Source: Halalkalibacter oceani
GTDB lineage: Bacteria; Bacillota; Bacilli; Bacillales; Bacillaceae_D
Length of the DNA stretch: 64,000 nucleotides
Assembly (NCBI RefSeq): GCF_023715705.1
Contig: NZ_JAMBOS010000007.1
Location: 62,001 to 126,000, forward strand
Direction: 5' to 3'
Shown here: one piece after another, positions 26,194 to 36,037 of the stretch
Layout of the letters: every line of letters begins with the position of its first letter
How positions within the stretch are numbered: position 1 is the first letter of the stretch
Translations under genes and position numbers: made by a program
The notes under the pieces: model-generated
The model's input: the letters and a program-made list of their open reading frames with translations, nothing else
The model's database searches: none
Told to the model about the DNA's origin: nothing

Positions 26194-29100
26194 CTTCCAC
26201 CGCCCCTGTCTGAATGTTCTTCTTTCTTGTAAAGAGACGCTTCACTCGATTTGCAAAGTCATCCAAGAAGGTATACATTACCGGGACTAAAACAAGTGTA
26301 AAGATTGTGGAGAAGCTCAAGCCGAATATAATGACGACTCCCATCGGCGCCTGTGACTCAGCTCCCTCGCCAATTCCCATCGCGATCGGGACCATCGCCA
26401 ACGCCGTCGTCAACGTCGTCATCAGGATCGGACGAAGACGGCTTCGTCCAGCCTCGACAATCGCTTCAAAGCGATCAATGCCCTGTGCCCGCAAAATGTT
26501 AATATAGCTGACGAGAATAATCGCATTGTTGACGACAATCCCCGCTAGCATAATCAGCCCGATAAAGGCAGGTATACTCAAAGGATGACCAGTGACAAAC
26601 AATCCTACCAACACCCCTACGACTGTTGTCGGCAAGGCGAACATAATCGTAAATGGATGGACAAAGGATTCAAACTGGATCGCCATCACTAAATAGACAA
26701 GGAAAATCGACAGGAGTAAAGCCAATGTCAGTTGTTCAAACGATTCGGCCATATCCTCGACCTGACCGCCGATCGAAACGGAATAACCGTCCGGTAGATT
26801 CATATTATCAAGCCGCTGTTGGATCTGCGTCGTCACCGTCCCGAGATCCACGCCGTCCACATCGCTCGTCACCCGGACTTGTCGCTGCTGGTTACTGCGG
26901 TTAATTTCAGACGGACCTTGAACCTGCTTCAGCTCGGCAACCGCCTGAACAGGGACATCGACGCCGGCATTCGAACGAACGACCATCGTCTCCAAATCAC
27001 GAATCGTCTTTCTGTTTTCTTCCGGTAAAATAACTCTTACATCGTACTCATTGCCATCCGTCCGGTACTGGGTGGCCAGCTGTCCGTTAAAGCCGAGGAC
27101 AACCTCATTCATGACCTGCTGGTAGGACAATCCATACTGGCTGGCAAGGTCACGGTCAACAATCACCTGGAGTTCCGGACGACCTTCGGCGACGCTGCTT
27201 TCCACATTCGTCGTGCCATTCACTTCTTCCAGCATCCAGACAACCTGCTGGGAAAGGTCCTCGAGTACTTCAAGTTCAGCCCCGCTGATATTCACCTGAA
27301 TCGGTGAACCTGCACTCATTCCGCCTTCTACCCCCTGAACCGTAATCTCAGCTCCAGGAATATCACCGATGGCGGATGTTAAGGCGTTTCTTAATTCATC
27401 TGTCGTCATCTCGCGCTCGGAAGGCGGTACCATCTGAATCGTGTATACCGCTTCATTTGAGGCAGTACCACCAAATCCGCCACTTCCGCCGCCAATGGAA
27501 ACATAGCTCGTCTCAATCACATCGGCATACGAATCCAAATGGCTGTTGATCTGCCCGACAATTTGCTCAGTTTCTTCAATCGTTGAACCACTTTGCCCAA
27601 CAACACTGATGCTGAGCTGTCCCTGGTCGGCACCCGGCATGAAATCAGCACCGATAAACGGGATTAATGAGAGGCTGGCAATGATGACAGCTCCGGTGAG
27701 CAGCAGCGTCGTTTTTCGAAAACGGAGAGCCCGTTGAAGCAGGTTACCGTAACGATCACGTACTTTATTAAGCAGTTTATTAAATCCTTTATTATCCTCA
27801 CCGTCAAAAGAGACCTTTACATTGCCGAGCATCTTCGATGACAGCATCGGAATCAAGGTCAGCGACGCAATCAGCGACGCAAACAGTGAGAAAGCAACAG
27901 TTAGAGCCAATGGACGGAATACTTCAGCAGCCAGCCCTTCTACAAAGACAATCGGTACGAAAACGACAATTGTCGTCAAAGTAGATGCCACAACGGCTGG
28001 AGCCAGTTCCGCTCCCCCTTCGATTGCCGCTTTCTTGATCGGATACCCTTTTTGCAACTTACTAAATGTATTCTCCAATATAACGATCGCACTATCGACC
28101 ATCATCCCGACACCGAGTGCAAGTCCCCCCATTGAAAGGATGTTTAGCGTTTCTCCGGTAAAATACATTAAGGTGAATGTCGAAATAATCGCAATCGGGA
28201 TCGTTAACCCGATAACAAGCGTTGTCCGGAAACTGCGTAAAAAGAGTAGCAGAATCAAGACAGAGAGCACAGCCCCCATCAACATATTATTGACTACACT
28301 GTTAATCGACTGTTTGATAAATTGTGACGTATCCATGACGACAGATAAGGACAGCCCTTCTCGTTCAAGGTCCGGCTGAAGCTCGTCAACGGCCGCCAAA
28401 AGACTGTTGGCAACATCGACCGTATTTCCGTCTGATTGCTTCATCACCGATAGAACAAGCGCTTCCTCGCCATTCACCTGCGATTTCAATGCCACTTCTT
28501 TAAACGTATCATGAATATTGGCCACATCCGACACTTTAATACTGCCGCCTGTTTGCAGGGCAATTGGTGTTTTCGCAATATCGTCAACCGAAGTGAACTC
28601 ACCATTGACACGAAGTTGAAGATCCTGCGTTCCCCGTGTCAAGTTCCCGGCCGAAGCATTGTTATTTTCTCCATTGATTGCCTGCACAACCTCCATCCCG
28701 GTCACTCCGTAATGGAGCAGCTGAGCCCGGTTCAATTCAACGAGTATTTCGCGTTCTTTCCCGCCTTCAATCCCGATGGAAGCCACGCCGCTCAGTCTTT
28801 CCAAATAAGGTTCAATATCATCTTCAGCTACTTCCTGAAGACGATCCGCCTCCGCTCCGCCTAAGCCGAGCCACATAACCGGCGTTTGCTGTGGATCAAT
28901 CCGTAAAATCGACGGCCTGTTCGCCCCATCTGGCAACATCCCGGCGACCTGATCAATCCGTTCTCGAATATCGTTCATCACATCATCGATATCGCGCCCA
29001 TAGTCAAATTGCATAATGACAAGAGAAGCCCCCGGAGAGGAAACGGATTCAACCGTCGTTACCCCTTCAATCGTACTAAGCGAGGACTCCACCGGCCTGC

Positions 29101-29290
29101 TGACTAATTCTTCAACCTCCTGCGGCGCCGCGCCGTCATAAGTCGTCGTCACGACCGCCACAGGAATATCCATTTCCGGAAACAAATCAATCGCCAGGTT
29201 CTTTAAAGAGATCCCGCCAAGAACAAGAGCAGCGATAACCAGCATGATGACCCCAACGGGGCGTTTGACTGAAAGTTCTACAAGCTTCAC
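26183..29290 (-). CDS. swrC: RND multidrug/surfactin-type efflux permease
   Basis: A 1035-residue HAE1/AcrB-type proton-driven pump with 12 membrane helices and two large extracellular loops. Seen: the N-terminal VKRPVGVIMLVIAALVLGG, the ERIDQVAGMLPDGANRP porter segment, GGLALGVGMMVDSAIVILEN (helix 4 region) and GLIMLAGIVVNNAIILVSYIN (helix 10-11). Length equals the family norm. In B. subtilis the sole RND pump SwrC (YerP) exports surfactin and acriflavine, so the symbol is by homology. GTG start one base after the adaptor stop, with GAGGAGG inside the adaptor gene. Confidence 0.88.
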   Translation of the reverse strand: MKLVELSVKRPVGVIMLVIAALVLGGISLKNLAIDLFPEMDIPVAVVTTTYDGAAPQEVEELVSRPVESSLSTIEGVTTVESVSSPGASLVIMQFDYGRDIDDVMNDIRERIDQVAGMLPDGANRPSILRIDPQQTPVMWLGLGGAEADRLQEVAEDDIEPYLERLSGVASIGIEGGKEREILVELNRAQLLHYGVTGMEVVQAINGENNNASAGNLTRGTQDLQLRVNGEFTSVDDIAKTPIALQTGGSIKVSDVANIHDTFKEVALKSQVNGEEALVLSVMKQSDGNTVDVANSLLAAVDELQPDLEREGLSLSVVMDTSQFIKQSINSVVNNMLMGAVLSVLILLLFLRSFRTTLVIGLTIPIAIISTFTLMYFTGETLNILSMGGLALGVGMMVDSAIVILENTFSKLQKGYPIKKAAIEGGAELAPAVVASTLTTIVVFVPIVFVEGLAAEVFRPLALTVAFSLFASLIASLTLIPMLSSKMLGNVKVSFDGEDNKGFNKLLNKVRDRYGNLLQRALRFRKTTLLLTGAVIIASLSLIPFIGADFMPGADQGQLSISVVGQSGSTIEETEQIVGQINSHLDSYADVIETSYVSIGGGSGGFGGTASNEAVYTIQMVPPSEREMTTDELRNALTSAIGDIPGAEITVQGVEGGMSAGSPIQVNISGAELEVLEDLSQQVVWMLEEVNGTTNVESSVAEGRPELQVIVDRDLASQYGLSYQQVMNEVVLGFNGQLATQYRTDGNEYDVRVILPEENRKTIRDLETMVVRSNAGVDVPVQAVAELKQVQGPSEINRSNQQRQVRVTSDVDGVDLGTVTTQIQQRLDNMNLPDGYSVSIGGQVEDMAESFEQLTLALLLSIFLVYLVMAIQFESFVHPFTIMFALPTTVVGVLVGLFVTGHPLSIPAFIGLIMLAGIVVNNAIILVSYINILRAQGIDRFEAIVEAGRSRLRPILMTTLTTALAMVPIAMGIGEGAESQAPMGVVIIFGLSFSTIFTLVLVPVMYTFLDDFANRVKRLFTRKKNIQTGAVEVEE

Positions 29291-29291
29291 G

Positions 29292-30692
29292 TTAGTTATC
29301 CTCCTCTATGATTCTGACCAGGTCTCCATCACTCAAAAGGTTTTGGCCTTTTACGACGACCTCTGCTCCTTCCATGATGTCCCCTGTAATCGCCGTAAAC
29401 TCAGTATCATAGCGGACCACTTCAACATCCTTCCGGACAGCAGCGCCATCTTCCACAACAAAGACATATGTCTCTTCCTGGCGCTCGACCACCGCCGCAG
29501 TCGGTATAATCATACTGTTTTCCACAAGCACTTCTTCAATATTTAACGTCGCTACCATACCAGGGCGAATGTCCCGGGCTTCGTTGTTGACTTCAACCTC
29601 GACCGTGATCAAGCCGGAATCATTGTTCGTTGGTGAAATATAGGCAACCTGTCCTTGCTTCGGCTCTTCCAGACCGGCAAATTCCACCTCGATCTGATCA
29701 CCGATATCAAATAACATCAGCTGCTCGGCTGTTACTTGCACCGTTGCATTGATAACATCGACTGTGATTAAACGGGCAAATGGTGCCTGGCTGGAAACAA
29801 GCTCACCAGAGCGGGACTCCACCGAAACAATTTCTCCATTTGCCGGAGCGGTAATCACATAATTATCAAGCTGCTCCTGAGCGCTCTCCACGCCGAGCTG
29901 AGCCTGCTCGACAGCGAGTTGTGCCTCCTGTACGGCGATTTCCGCGTCACGCTTTGACGAAAGAGCCGACGATACGCCGATCTCCGCCTGTTCAACGGAT
30001 GCCTCTACAGAAGCCAGTCCGACTTCGCTTTCAGCCTGGTTCTTATTCAATCGCACCTGCTCATAGGCCGAAGCGGCCCGAGTTTCGGCATTTACCGCCT
30101 CTTCATATTCAACCTGTGAAATGAGCCCATCCTGATAAAGAGCGGTCATCCGCTCGAGGTTTTTCTTCGCTTCATCCCATTGCGTCTGAGCGTTCTTCAA
30201 TTCAAGCTGCAAACTATCAATATTGTTTTGACGGTTTTGCTTCGCCTCAGTCAAGCTGGCTTCCGCCTGCCGCTTACTGGAGAGCGCCTGCTGATAATTC
30301 GCCTCAGCCTGATTCAAGCCATTGCGTGCTCGCTCCAGCGCGCTTTGGGCTTGCCTTACAGAGCCCTGCTCTCTTTCTAATGCCCGCTGCTGCTCGCCGC
30401 CGTCAATACGTGCAAGAATTTGGCCGCGTTCGACCTGATCTCCCTTTTCTACCAATACTTCAATCAGCTCTCCCGATGCTTTCGGTATAATATCAAGATC
30501 CGTTCCAGGAGTTGCTTCCCCTACTAAGCGGTTACTACCACTTAAAGAGCCTGTTACAGCTTCGGCCACCGCTACCGGGGTCTCCGGGGGTGGTTCGTCA
30601 CTTACCTCCTCAACATTATTACAACCTGCTACAAATAAACCGAATGCCATCAATAAAAGTGGTAATGTTTTTTGCTTACGCACCTGTCCCAT
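29292..30692 (-). CDS. RND-linked membrane-fusion (HlyD-type) lipoprotein
   Basis: A 466-residue adaptor. The signal peptide ends in the lipobox VAGC (Cys24), so it is lipid-anchored on the outer face of the membrane. Lipoyl-like halves (GELIEVLVEKGDQVERGQILARIDGGEQ and ITAPANGEIVSVESRSGELV) flank a long coiled-coil hairpin (about 95-270) rich in Gln, Ala and Glu with internal repeats. A beta-barrel and membrane-proximal domain follow. A Gram-positive cell has no outer membrane, so it must act with the RND pump alone. First gene of the operon; ATG at 30692 after AAAGGGG. Confidence 0.9.
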   Translation of the reverse strand: MGQVRKQKTLPLLLMAFGLFVAGCNNVEEVSDEPPPETPVAVAEAVTGSLSGSNRLVGEATPGTDLDIIPKASGELIEVLVEKGDQVERGQILARIDGGEQQRALEREQGSVRQAQSALERARNGLNQAEANYQQALSSKRQAEASLTEAKQNRQNNIDSLQLELKNAQTQWDEAKKNLERMTALYQDGLISQVEYEEAVNAETRAASAYEQVRLNKNQAESEVGLASVEASVEQAEIGVSSALSSKRDAEIAVQEAQLAVEQAQLGVESAQEQLDNYVITAPANGEIVSVESRSGELVSSQAPFARLITVDVINATVQVTAEQLMLFDIGDQIEVEFAGLEEPKQGQVAYISPTNNDSGLITVEVEVNNEARDIRPGMVATLNIEEVLVENSMIIPTAAVVERQEETYVFVVEDGAAVRKDVEVVRYDTEFTAITGDIMEGAEVVVKGQNLLSDGDLVRIIEEDN

Positions 30693-30719
30693 TCGTTCTT
30701 AATCCCCTTTTCCATCCTA

Positions 30720-30725
30720 ATTATA
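30720..30725 (-). promoter_or_regulatory. -10 element of the RND operon promoter
   Basis: TATAAT on the minus strand, about 28 bases before the adaptor start. The matching -35 position falls inside the operator palindrome and is a poor match, as in many repressible promoters. Confidence 0.55.
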
Positions 30726-30738
30726 AAATCATCAGCTC

Positions 30739-30756
30739 ACTGACTGACCAGTCAGT
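30739..30756 (-). promoter_or_regulatory. TetR-type operator palindrome
   Basis: ACTGACTG-AC-CAGTCAGT, a perfect 8-2-8 inverted repeat 47 bases upstream of the adaptor start and overlapping the -35 zone. It is the expected binding site for the TetR regulator at the end of the operon. Confidence 0.78.
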
Positions 30757-30983
30757 TCTGGATTTCAATAGTTTCATTGTAGGGCTCTGGAAGCACTACG
30801 TCAATTCATATCAAAAAAGTTTACAAAGTCTACACAGTTTTAATGGTACTAAGTGGAAAACTCTTCTCTCTTCTGATCATGATCAAAAACGGCCTACGCC
30901 TCCTATCCTGGGTATTTTGCAACATGCCATCTCTCTACATACGCAGTTGCCATAAAATAGTTTCATTAATTTAAACAAAAAAA

Positions 30984-31030
30984 GAAATGCCCTAACCAGG
31001 CGCTCCTTTCCGCCTTAATTAAGACATTTC
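30984..31030 (-). terminator. terminator of the stalk-domain gene at 31056-31733
   Basis: GAAATG...CATTTC with an inner GGCG/CGCC stem; on the minus strand it runs into TTTTTTTG. Confidence 0.65.
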
Positions 31031-31055
31031 CTTCCTTATTATTCAGTAGAATGTA

Positions 31056-31733
31056 TTATTGATAGTCTCCTGTAATAAACAGCTTTTCCGAGGAACCAGG
31101 CGCAGCAACAGCCTCAACTTTAAGCTCTTGAATACCACCAATTTCCAAGTTCACTTCCTGTAATGGCTGACCCGCTGTCAACGTAACATCCTTTAAGACC
31201 GTTTCACCGGCAATGACTTGAACGCGAATATCTTTATCCGCATCGATCGCCGCCAGAGTCAGATTTACTGTCTGGTATTTATTCGCTGGAAGTAGGCTTA
31301 TATTTTTAGCAGCCGAGTTAATGCTTTCCAACACGATTCCGGATTGATAGTCTTTGCCTTGCTGTACGGTATATCGCTTATCCACAGTTGTAAAGGCGGA
31401 ATAGCCGACCTTTACCTCCTCAGACGTCACGGGCACCGACTCCGTCCCTTCTCCTAGAGAAATCGTCTGTGTTTGCTGATCCCAGTCGACTGCGACTCCC
31501 AACGCCTCTGACACTGCCCTGATTGGCAGATAGGTTGTGTTTTGATATGTAATTGGAGCTAATTTCTCATTATTTTGATCTGTCGGCACCCAATTACTCC
31601 CATCAATAACAAAAGAAATAGACCAGTTTAAGTGAGCCGAGATCCGCTCCAAAATCGGCGACGCGCTCGCCCCTAAAGCAAAGCCAACCACCAGTACACT
31701 TGCCATCATAAAAACCATCAGTTTTTTCTTCAT
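31056..31733 (-). CDS. small exported stalk-domain protein
   Basis: A 225-residue protein: signal peptide (1-24), one stalk-type unit (about 40-100, TTYLPIRAVSEALGVAVDWDQQTQTI), then a 110-residue C-terminal beta-rich domain ending in LFITGDYQ with no catalytic motif. The ATG at 31733 follows AAGGGAAGGGG. Stand-alone transcript with its own terminator. Unknown function; the stalk unit ties it to the 12-22 kb family. Confidence 0.75.
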   Translation of the reverse strand: MKKKLMVFMMASVLVVGFALGASASPILERISAHLNWSISFVIDGSNWVPTDQNNEKLAPITYQNTTYLPIRAVSEALGVAVDWDQQTQTISLGEGTESVPVTSEEVKVGYSAFTTVDKRYTVQQGKDYQSGIVLESINSAAKNISLLPANKYQTVNLTLAAIDADKDIRVQVIAGETVLKDVTLTAGQPLQEVNLEIGGIQELKVEAVAAPGSSEKLFITGDYQ

Positions 31734-32010
31734 AAAAAAATCCCCTTCCCTTTTCCTAGTTATATGTACACCCACACCGCAGTTCAGGGAACATTTTAAA
31801 CATTCTAAATTCAATCGGCAAGTTTACTTCGTACTGCATATTTTTTCCTTCATTCTTAAAAAGTGTTGAAAATTTCTGTTGATAACAGCCCCACCTGAAC
31901 CTTTGACGTATGCCTAAAGGTCTGGACGCTTTAGAATAAATGATGCCGACTGCCTGTCTGCCGGAAGAACGCACTCCCAGCAGACTTCATAAACCATTGT
32001 TCAGCTAATC

Positions 32011-32535
32011 CTACTCCGCCTTCTTACGCAGCATAATAAACACATTCGTAATGAACTTTGAAAAGAGAAGCACGACGATATACAAGAAGAACATGTAGAA
32101 TAACGTTCCCTCATATAGGCGCAGCAGGCCGATGGCAATAAAGATCGGCTTGCAAATAAAAGAGAACACCGCGGCTAATAGGATGGCGTACAAATAGTAA
32201 TTTTTGTTGTGCTTTAATGTCCATTGATACATCAGCATGAAAGATACTGGAACAAGTGAGGCATCCAGGCCAAGATTGCTTGATACTTCGACCAGAATCT
32301 GATGGGGATAGCCCCAGAAGCCGTGCCTTATCCCGATCGAATCAATATAGGTGATCCAGACATGAATGTTAAAACCATAAAACCCGAGCAAAAAAGCACG
32401 CTTTTTATCAATCTTAAAATAGAGGACGATTAACGGAATAATGAGGAGTGCGAGATTAAACCAGAATTGCCACGCATCAAAGCCGGAATGCAGCTTCCAG
32501 TATTCCTTATAGGCTTTCGTTAACTCGATTTGCAT
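32011..32535 (-). CDS. CBO0543-family membrane protein
   Basis: A 174-residue integral membrane protein with about five helices. It carries the family's GFDAWQFWFNLALLIIPLIVLYFKID opening and a conserved YIDSIGIRHGFWGYPHQ loop. This group is widespread in Bacillaceae and of unknown function. ATG at 32535 overlaps no neighbour; no operon partner is seen. Confidence 0.7.
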   Translation of the reverse strand: MQIELTKAYKEYWKLHSGFDAWQFWFNLALLIIPLIVLYFKIDKKRAFLLGFYGFNIHVWITYIDSIGIRHGFWGYPHQILVEVSSNLGLDASLVPVSFMLMYQWTLKHNKNYYLYAILLAAVFSFICKPIFIAIGLLRLYEGTLFYMFFLYIVVLLFSKFITNVFIMLRKKAE

Positions 32536-32855
32536 GGAACGAACCTATTCAAACATTTCAATTTGATCACTATTCATCAGACTGACTCCTTCATCTATTT
32601 TCCTATAGAATTCCCATTTTTTTCTTACTGCTATACCCTTTATGTACAAAAAAGCTGAATTTCCTATTAATCAGCCTTTTCTCTTGCCTCCTGTTTACGT
32701 TGAACAGCTTGCTATAACAGCTGGATTTCAGAAAACGACAGAATTTCCCTTCTCTCTCCAGGTAGTGACACGTATCATTCAACGCTTTATAATAGCAGTA
32801 AGGTTGTACAGAATTTTCATACTTTTTCCATGCAAATAGATAGGAGTTGAAGGTC
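32536..32855. other. intergenic region upstream of trpB
   Basis: It holds the trpB promoter at the right end. No T-box, no leader peptide with Trp codons and no TRAP-type triplet array is seen in the roughly 60-base leader. An open frame on the minus strand across this region lacks a start signal. Confidence 0.55.
32765..32793 (+). promoter_or_regulatory. sigma-A promoter of trpB
   Basis: GTGACA (32765-32770), 17-base spacer, TATAAT (32788-32793). Confidence 0.65.
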
Positions 32856-34010
32856 ATGAGTGAAAAAGGAAGCTTTGGTCAATTTGGCGGCAGCTACGTC
32901 CCTGAAGATTTAGGGAAGGTGCTTGGACTGTTAGATGAGCAATTTGAACGGTATAAAGAGGATCCCGAGTTTATCGAGGAATTCAAGTATTACTTAAAGG
33001 AGTTCGTCGGCCGCGAAAATCCGCTGACGTTTGCCAAGCATTTAACAGAGAAAAACGGCGGGGCCAAAATTTATTTAAAGCGCGAGGACTTAAATCATAC
33101 AGGCGCGCACAAAATCAACAATGCGATCGGGCAAATTCTGCTGGCGAAACGAATGGGTGCCACGCGCATTATCGCCGAAACCGGCGCTGGGCAGCATGGC
33201 GTGGCAACGGCTACAGCCTGCGCGATTTTCGGGATGGACTGCACAATTTATATGGGAAAACTCGACACGGAGAGACAAGCATTAAATGTATTTAGAATGG
33301 AGCTGCTCGGGGCCAAGGTCGTCGCCGTCGATGCCGGGCAAGGACGGTTGAAGGATGCCGTTGACGCCGCCTTAAATGACCTCGTTGAAAACTATCAGAA
33401 CACGTTCTATTTATTAGGATCTGCTGTTGGGCCCCATCCGTTTCCAACGATGGTGAAATTCTTTCAGTCGGTGATAAGCGAAGAGTCGAAGAAGCAAATT
33501 CTTGAAAAGGAAGGTCGCCTTCCGACCGCGGTTGTTGCTTGTGCCGGCGGCGGCAGTAACGCAATCGGGGCCTTCGCGCACTATCTCGATGAGCCGGAGG
33601 TCCGCTTGATCGGGGTAGAGCCGGCGGAAGCGCCCTCTCTTACAGAAGGAGTTCCCGCGGTCATCCACGGGTTTAAATGCTTAACCTTGCTTGACGAAGA
33701 AGGAAATCCGAAGCCGACCTACTCGGTTGCCGCCGGGCTTGACTATCCGGGCATCGGACCGGAGCACAGTTATTTAAAGGAAACGGGACGGGCGGAATAT
33801 GTTACCGTCACCGGTGCCGAAGCGCTCGAAGCATTCCGGCAACTTTCAAAAATTGAAGGAATCATACCGGCTTTAGAAAGCGCCCATGCTGTCGCCTATG
33901 CCGGCAAGCTCGCCCAGTCGCTCAACAAGGACGATATTATTATCGTCAACCTTTCCGGACGTGGAGACAAGGACGTCCAGCAAGTATACGAAATGATAAA
34001 GGAGCAGTAA
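32856..34010 (+). CDS. trpB: tryptophan synthase beta chain, stand-alone copy
   Basis: A 384-residue PLP enzyme that makes Trp from indole and serine. The Schiff-base Lys86 lies in HTGAHKINN, the catalytic Glu108 in AETGAGQHG, and the phosphate loop is GGGSNAIG near residue 230. The serine-loop [14 protein letters not shown] is present. Length is slightly under the usual 395-405. No trpA, trpC or other trp gene is adjacent, so it may be a second, indole-salvaging or specialised TrpB; alpha-contact competence cannot be judged here. ATG at 32856 lies nine bases after AGGAG. Confidence 0.9.
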   Translation: MSEKGSFGQFGGSYVPEDLGKVLGLLDEQFERYKEDPEFIEEFKYYLKEFVGRENPLTFAKHLTEKNGGAKIYLKREDLNHTGAHKINNAIGQILLAKRMGATRIIAETGAGQHGVATATACAIFGMDCTIYMGKLDTERQALNVFRMELLGAKVVAVDAGQGRLKDAVDAALNDLVENYQNTFYLLGSAVGPHPFPTMVKFFQSVISEESKKQILEKEGRLPTAVVACAGGGSNAIGAFAHYLDEPEVRLIGVEPAEAPSLTEGVPAVIHGFKCLTLLDEEGNPKPTYSVAAGLDYPGIGPEHSYLKETGRAEYVTVTGAEALEAFRQLSKIEGIIPALESAHAVAYAGKLAQSLNKDDIIIVNLSGRGDKDVQQVYEMIKEQ

Positions 34011-34048
34011 AAATAAAGAATTGGTTCCATGAGGCAGGGCCCGTCCAA

Positions 34049-34109
34049 AGAGCGGAACCACCACGATTGTTTAAAAGCCCGTTATGAGAAACCCGCTCAT
34101 AACGGGCTT
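34049..34109. repeat. dispersed hairpin repeat, copy A
   Basis: The flank AGCGGAACCACCACGAT is followed by a perfect 13-bp hairpin AGCCCGTTATGAG / CTCATAACGGGCT (34076-34108). Flank and hairpin are shared with copy B at 52.7 kb. It may also terminate trpB, though no T run follows. Confidence 0.75.
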
Positions 34110-34160
34110 GTGACGTATGAAGCCATTGAAACGAGTCTTGCACTGTTCTTTCCGGCAGGC

Positions 34161-35363
34161 TTAAAAATGGTTCCCGACTTCCCCTTCCCACGGATCGCCT
34201 GACGTCCAGCCGATTGTCGTGCTTTTTTGCGTGCTCACTTTGCGTATGAGATCATCACGTTTTAGCAACGAAGGAGAAAGCTCCGTTCCAAGTCCGGGGC
34301 TTTCCAGTGGATACAAATGCCCCTCTTTAATAACCGGCTGCTCAGTGACTAGAGCCTCATAATAACTTCGATAGAAAGCGCGTACCGTTTCGACGATCAT
34401 GACATTTTCCGTGCTCGTACAAACGTGAGAGTAGGCAATTGTTTGTACAGGTCCGCCGCAGTTGTGAGGGGCAAGCGGCAGCTGGTACGCCGAAGCAAGC
34501 GTCGCTATTTTCTTTATTTCAGAAATTCCGCCGACCCAGCAAATATCAGGCATGATAATCGTTGCCGCCCGCTGCTCAAGCACCGGCATAAATTGAAAGC
34601 GTGAGAACAGGCGCTCACTGACACAAAGCGGGGTTGATGTCGCTTCTTTTAATTCCTTCAGCGAGCTAATCGAGTCGACAGCAATTAAGTCCTCAAGCCA
34701 CATCGGCCGGTACGGCTCCACCGCTTGGGCAATTCGAATCGCGCTCGGCACATTCCAGCAAGCATGTCCTTCCAAAGCGATCTCGATTTCATCTCCAACC
34801 GCCTCTCGTATTTGTTTAAAGACGCTTACCCCTTTTTGCAGATCGGCGTTGGAAATCGAATGTCCTCTCGTTTTTTCGCTAAACTGGTCATAGGGCCAAA
34901 TTTTCATCGCGATAATGCCGTCTTTCAGCAGCGATTCCGCCAGCTCACCCGGTTTTTCGCGCGAGAGCTCCCAATCATTGTAGGCTCCATGACTCACACA
35001 TGTATTGTACACCCGAATGGACTCCCGACATTTTCCACCAAGCAACCGGTAAAGCGGCTGATTCGTATATTTGCCTAAAATGTCCCACAGCGCCAGATCA
35101 ATCGCGCTGATCGCCCGCATTTCAGAGCCGGCATAACCGTGATAGTGGGCGCTTTGGTACATATCATGCCAGAGCTTCTCAATATGTAAAGGGTCCTGAC
35201 CAAGTAAAATATCCGCCAAAATATCATGGATAATCGTTTCAGCCCCCATGACACGCGGCGTCGTTTCTCCAAGCCCGATGATCCCTTCATCTGTATGAAG
35301 CTGTACCCATAATAAATTGGGGTGTTCCGGTGTTCGAATCGTTTCAACCTTTGTAATTTTCAC
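34161..35363 (-). CDS. mandelate racemase/muconate lactonizing-type enzyme (enolase superfamily)
   Basis: A 400-residue acid-sugar dehydratase or racemase. The enolase-superfamily capping domain (1-125) and barrel are recognisable, with DLALWDILGKY, the metal-ligand strands IALEGHACW, WLEDLI and VSERLFSRF, and the late PHNCGGPVQT. The Glu-Glu-Glu ligand order and a His in PHN suggest the galactonate/mannonate dehydratase branch, but substrate cannot be fixed. GTG start at 35363 after GGAGGAT. Transcribed with the GntR gene 26 bases upstream, which likely senses its substrate. Confidence 0.83.
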   Translation of the reverse strand: MKITKVETIRTPEHPNLLWVQLHTDEGIIGLGETTPRVMGAETIIHDILADILLGQDPLHIEKLWHDMYQSAHYHGYAGSEMRAISAIDLALWDILGKYTNQPLYRLLGGKCRESIRVYNTCVSHGAYNDWELSREKPGELAESLLKDGIIAMKIWPYDQFSEKTRGHSISNADLQKGVSVFKQIREAVGDEIEIALEGHACWNVPSAIRIAQAVEPYRPMWLEDLIAVDSISSLKELKEATSTPLCVSERLFSRFQFMPVLEQRAATIIMPDICWVGGISEIKKIATLASAYQLPLAPHNCGGPVQTIAYSHVCTSTENVMIVETVRAFYRSYYEALVTEQPVIKEGHLYPLESPGLGTELSPSLLKRDDLIRKVSTQKSTTIGWTSGDPWEGEVGNHF

Positions 35364-35389
35364 TTTCCATCCTCCTTATTGAGCCGCTC

Positions 35390-36037
35390 TTACAGCCCAA
35401 GCTTCGTTAGCATATCGTTAACTTCCATATGGCTTGTAAATGTCTCTACTGCCTGTTGGACATCCCTGTTCTTCAACGCCTCGAATAACGCAACATGAGT
35501 TTCCGCAATATCCTCAAGCTTATGAAAATAGCGGGGGTGCGTATGGGCAATAAAACGGCGCACATGCATATCAATCCGGCTCCAAATTTTCAGGCTGATT
35601 GTTTTTCCGGTTTTTTCGACGAGATAACGGTGAAAAAACATATCATAGGAAATCAGCTTCCCCAAATCCTTTTCCGTCGCGGCCCCTCTCATTAACTGGA
35701 TCGTATCAGCCAGTACCTCAAGGTCTTTATTTGTTAAAAAGTCGATCACCTTTTTAACGGCATTGAGCTCGATCATCTTCCTGTATTCAAACAACTCTTT
35801 CATTTCTTCGACTGACAGCGCTGTCACAAATGACCCGGTAAATGGAATCAGCTCAACGAATCCATCTTCCTCTAGCTTTTGCAGTGCTTCTCTTACCGGA
35901 GCCTGACTGCATGAAAACCAGCCTGCGATTTCAAGTTCCACTAAACGCTCCCTCGGCTGAAGCTCTCCGGTGAGGATCCTCTGCTGTAATTCCGAGTAGA
36001 TTTTTTGTTTAAGCAATTTTTTCTCAGCTTGAGCCAT
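35390..36037 (-). CDS. GntR-family regulator, FCD subgroup
   Basis: A 215-residue regulator: N-terminal winged helix (IYSELQQRILTGELQPRERLVELEIAGWFSCSQAPVREALQKLEEDGFVEL) and a helical FCD ligand domain with conserved metal-type Asp/His positions (YDMFFHRYLVEKTG, HVALFEALKNRD). It heads the two-gene operon with the enolase-superfamily enzyme. A perfect 22-bp palindrome lies 35 bases upstream, a likely own operator. Sugar acids are usual effectors for this group. Confidence 0.9.
   Translation of the reverse strand: MAQAEKKLLKQKIYSELQQRILTGELQPRERLVELEIAGWFSCSQAPVREALQKLEEDGFVELIPFTGSFVTALSVEEMKELFEYRKMIELNAVKKVIDFLTNKDLEVLADTIQLMRGAATEKDLGKLISYDMFFHRYLVEKTGKTISLKIWSRIDMHVRRFIAHTHPRYFHKLEDIAETHVALFEALKNRDVQQAVETFTSHMEVNDMLTKLGL

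Larger units (their letters stand above)
30693..31055. other. intergenic region: operator plus terminator
   Basis: The right half holds the terminator of the stalk-domain gene. The left half holds the RND operon promoter and TetR operator. About 200 bases between them (30760-30960) show no ORF with a ribosome site, no strong hairpin and nothing recognisable. Confidence 0.6.

Noticed and set aside
30760-30960. Possible small gene between the RND operon and the stalk gene
   Set aside because: No ORF with a ribosome site or recognisable domain was found.
32794-32855. T-box or Trp-responsive leader for trpB
   Set aside because: The leader is too short and shows no specifier loop, T-box sequence or GAG/TAG repeats.
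32603-32857. 84-codon open frame on the minus strand ahead of trpB
   Set aside because: No start signal; it runs antisense over the trpB promoter and start.
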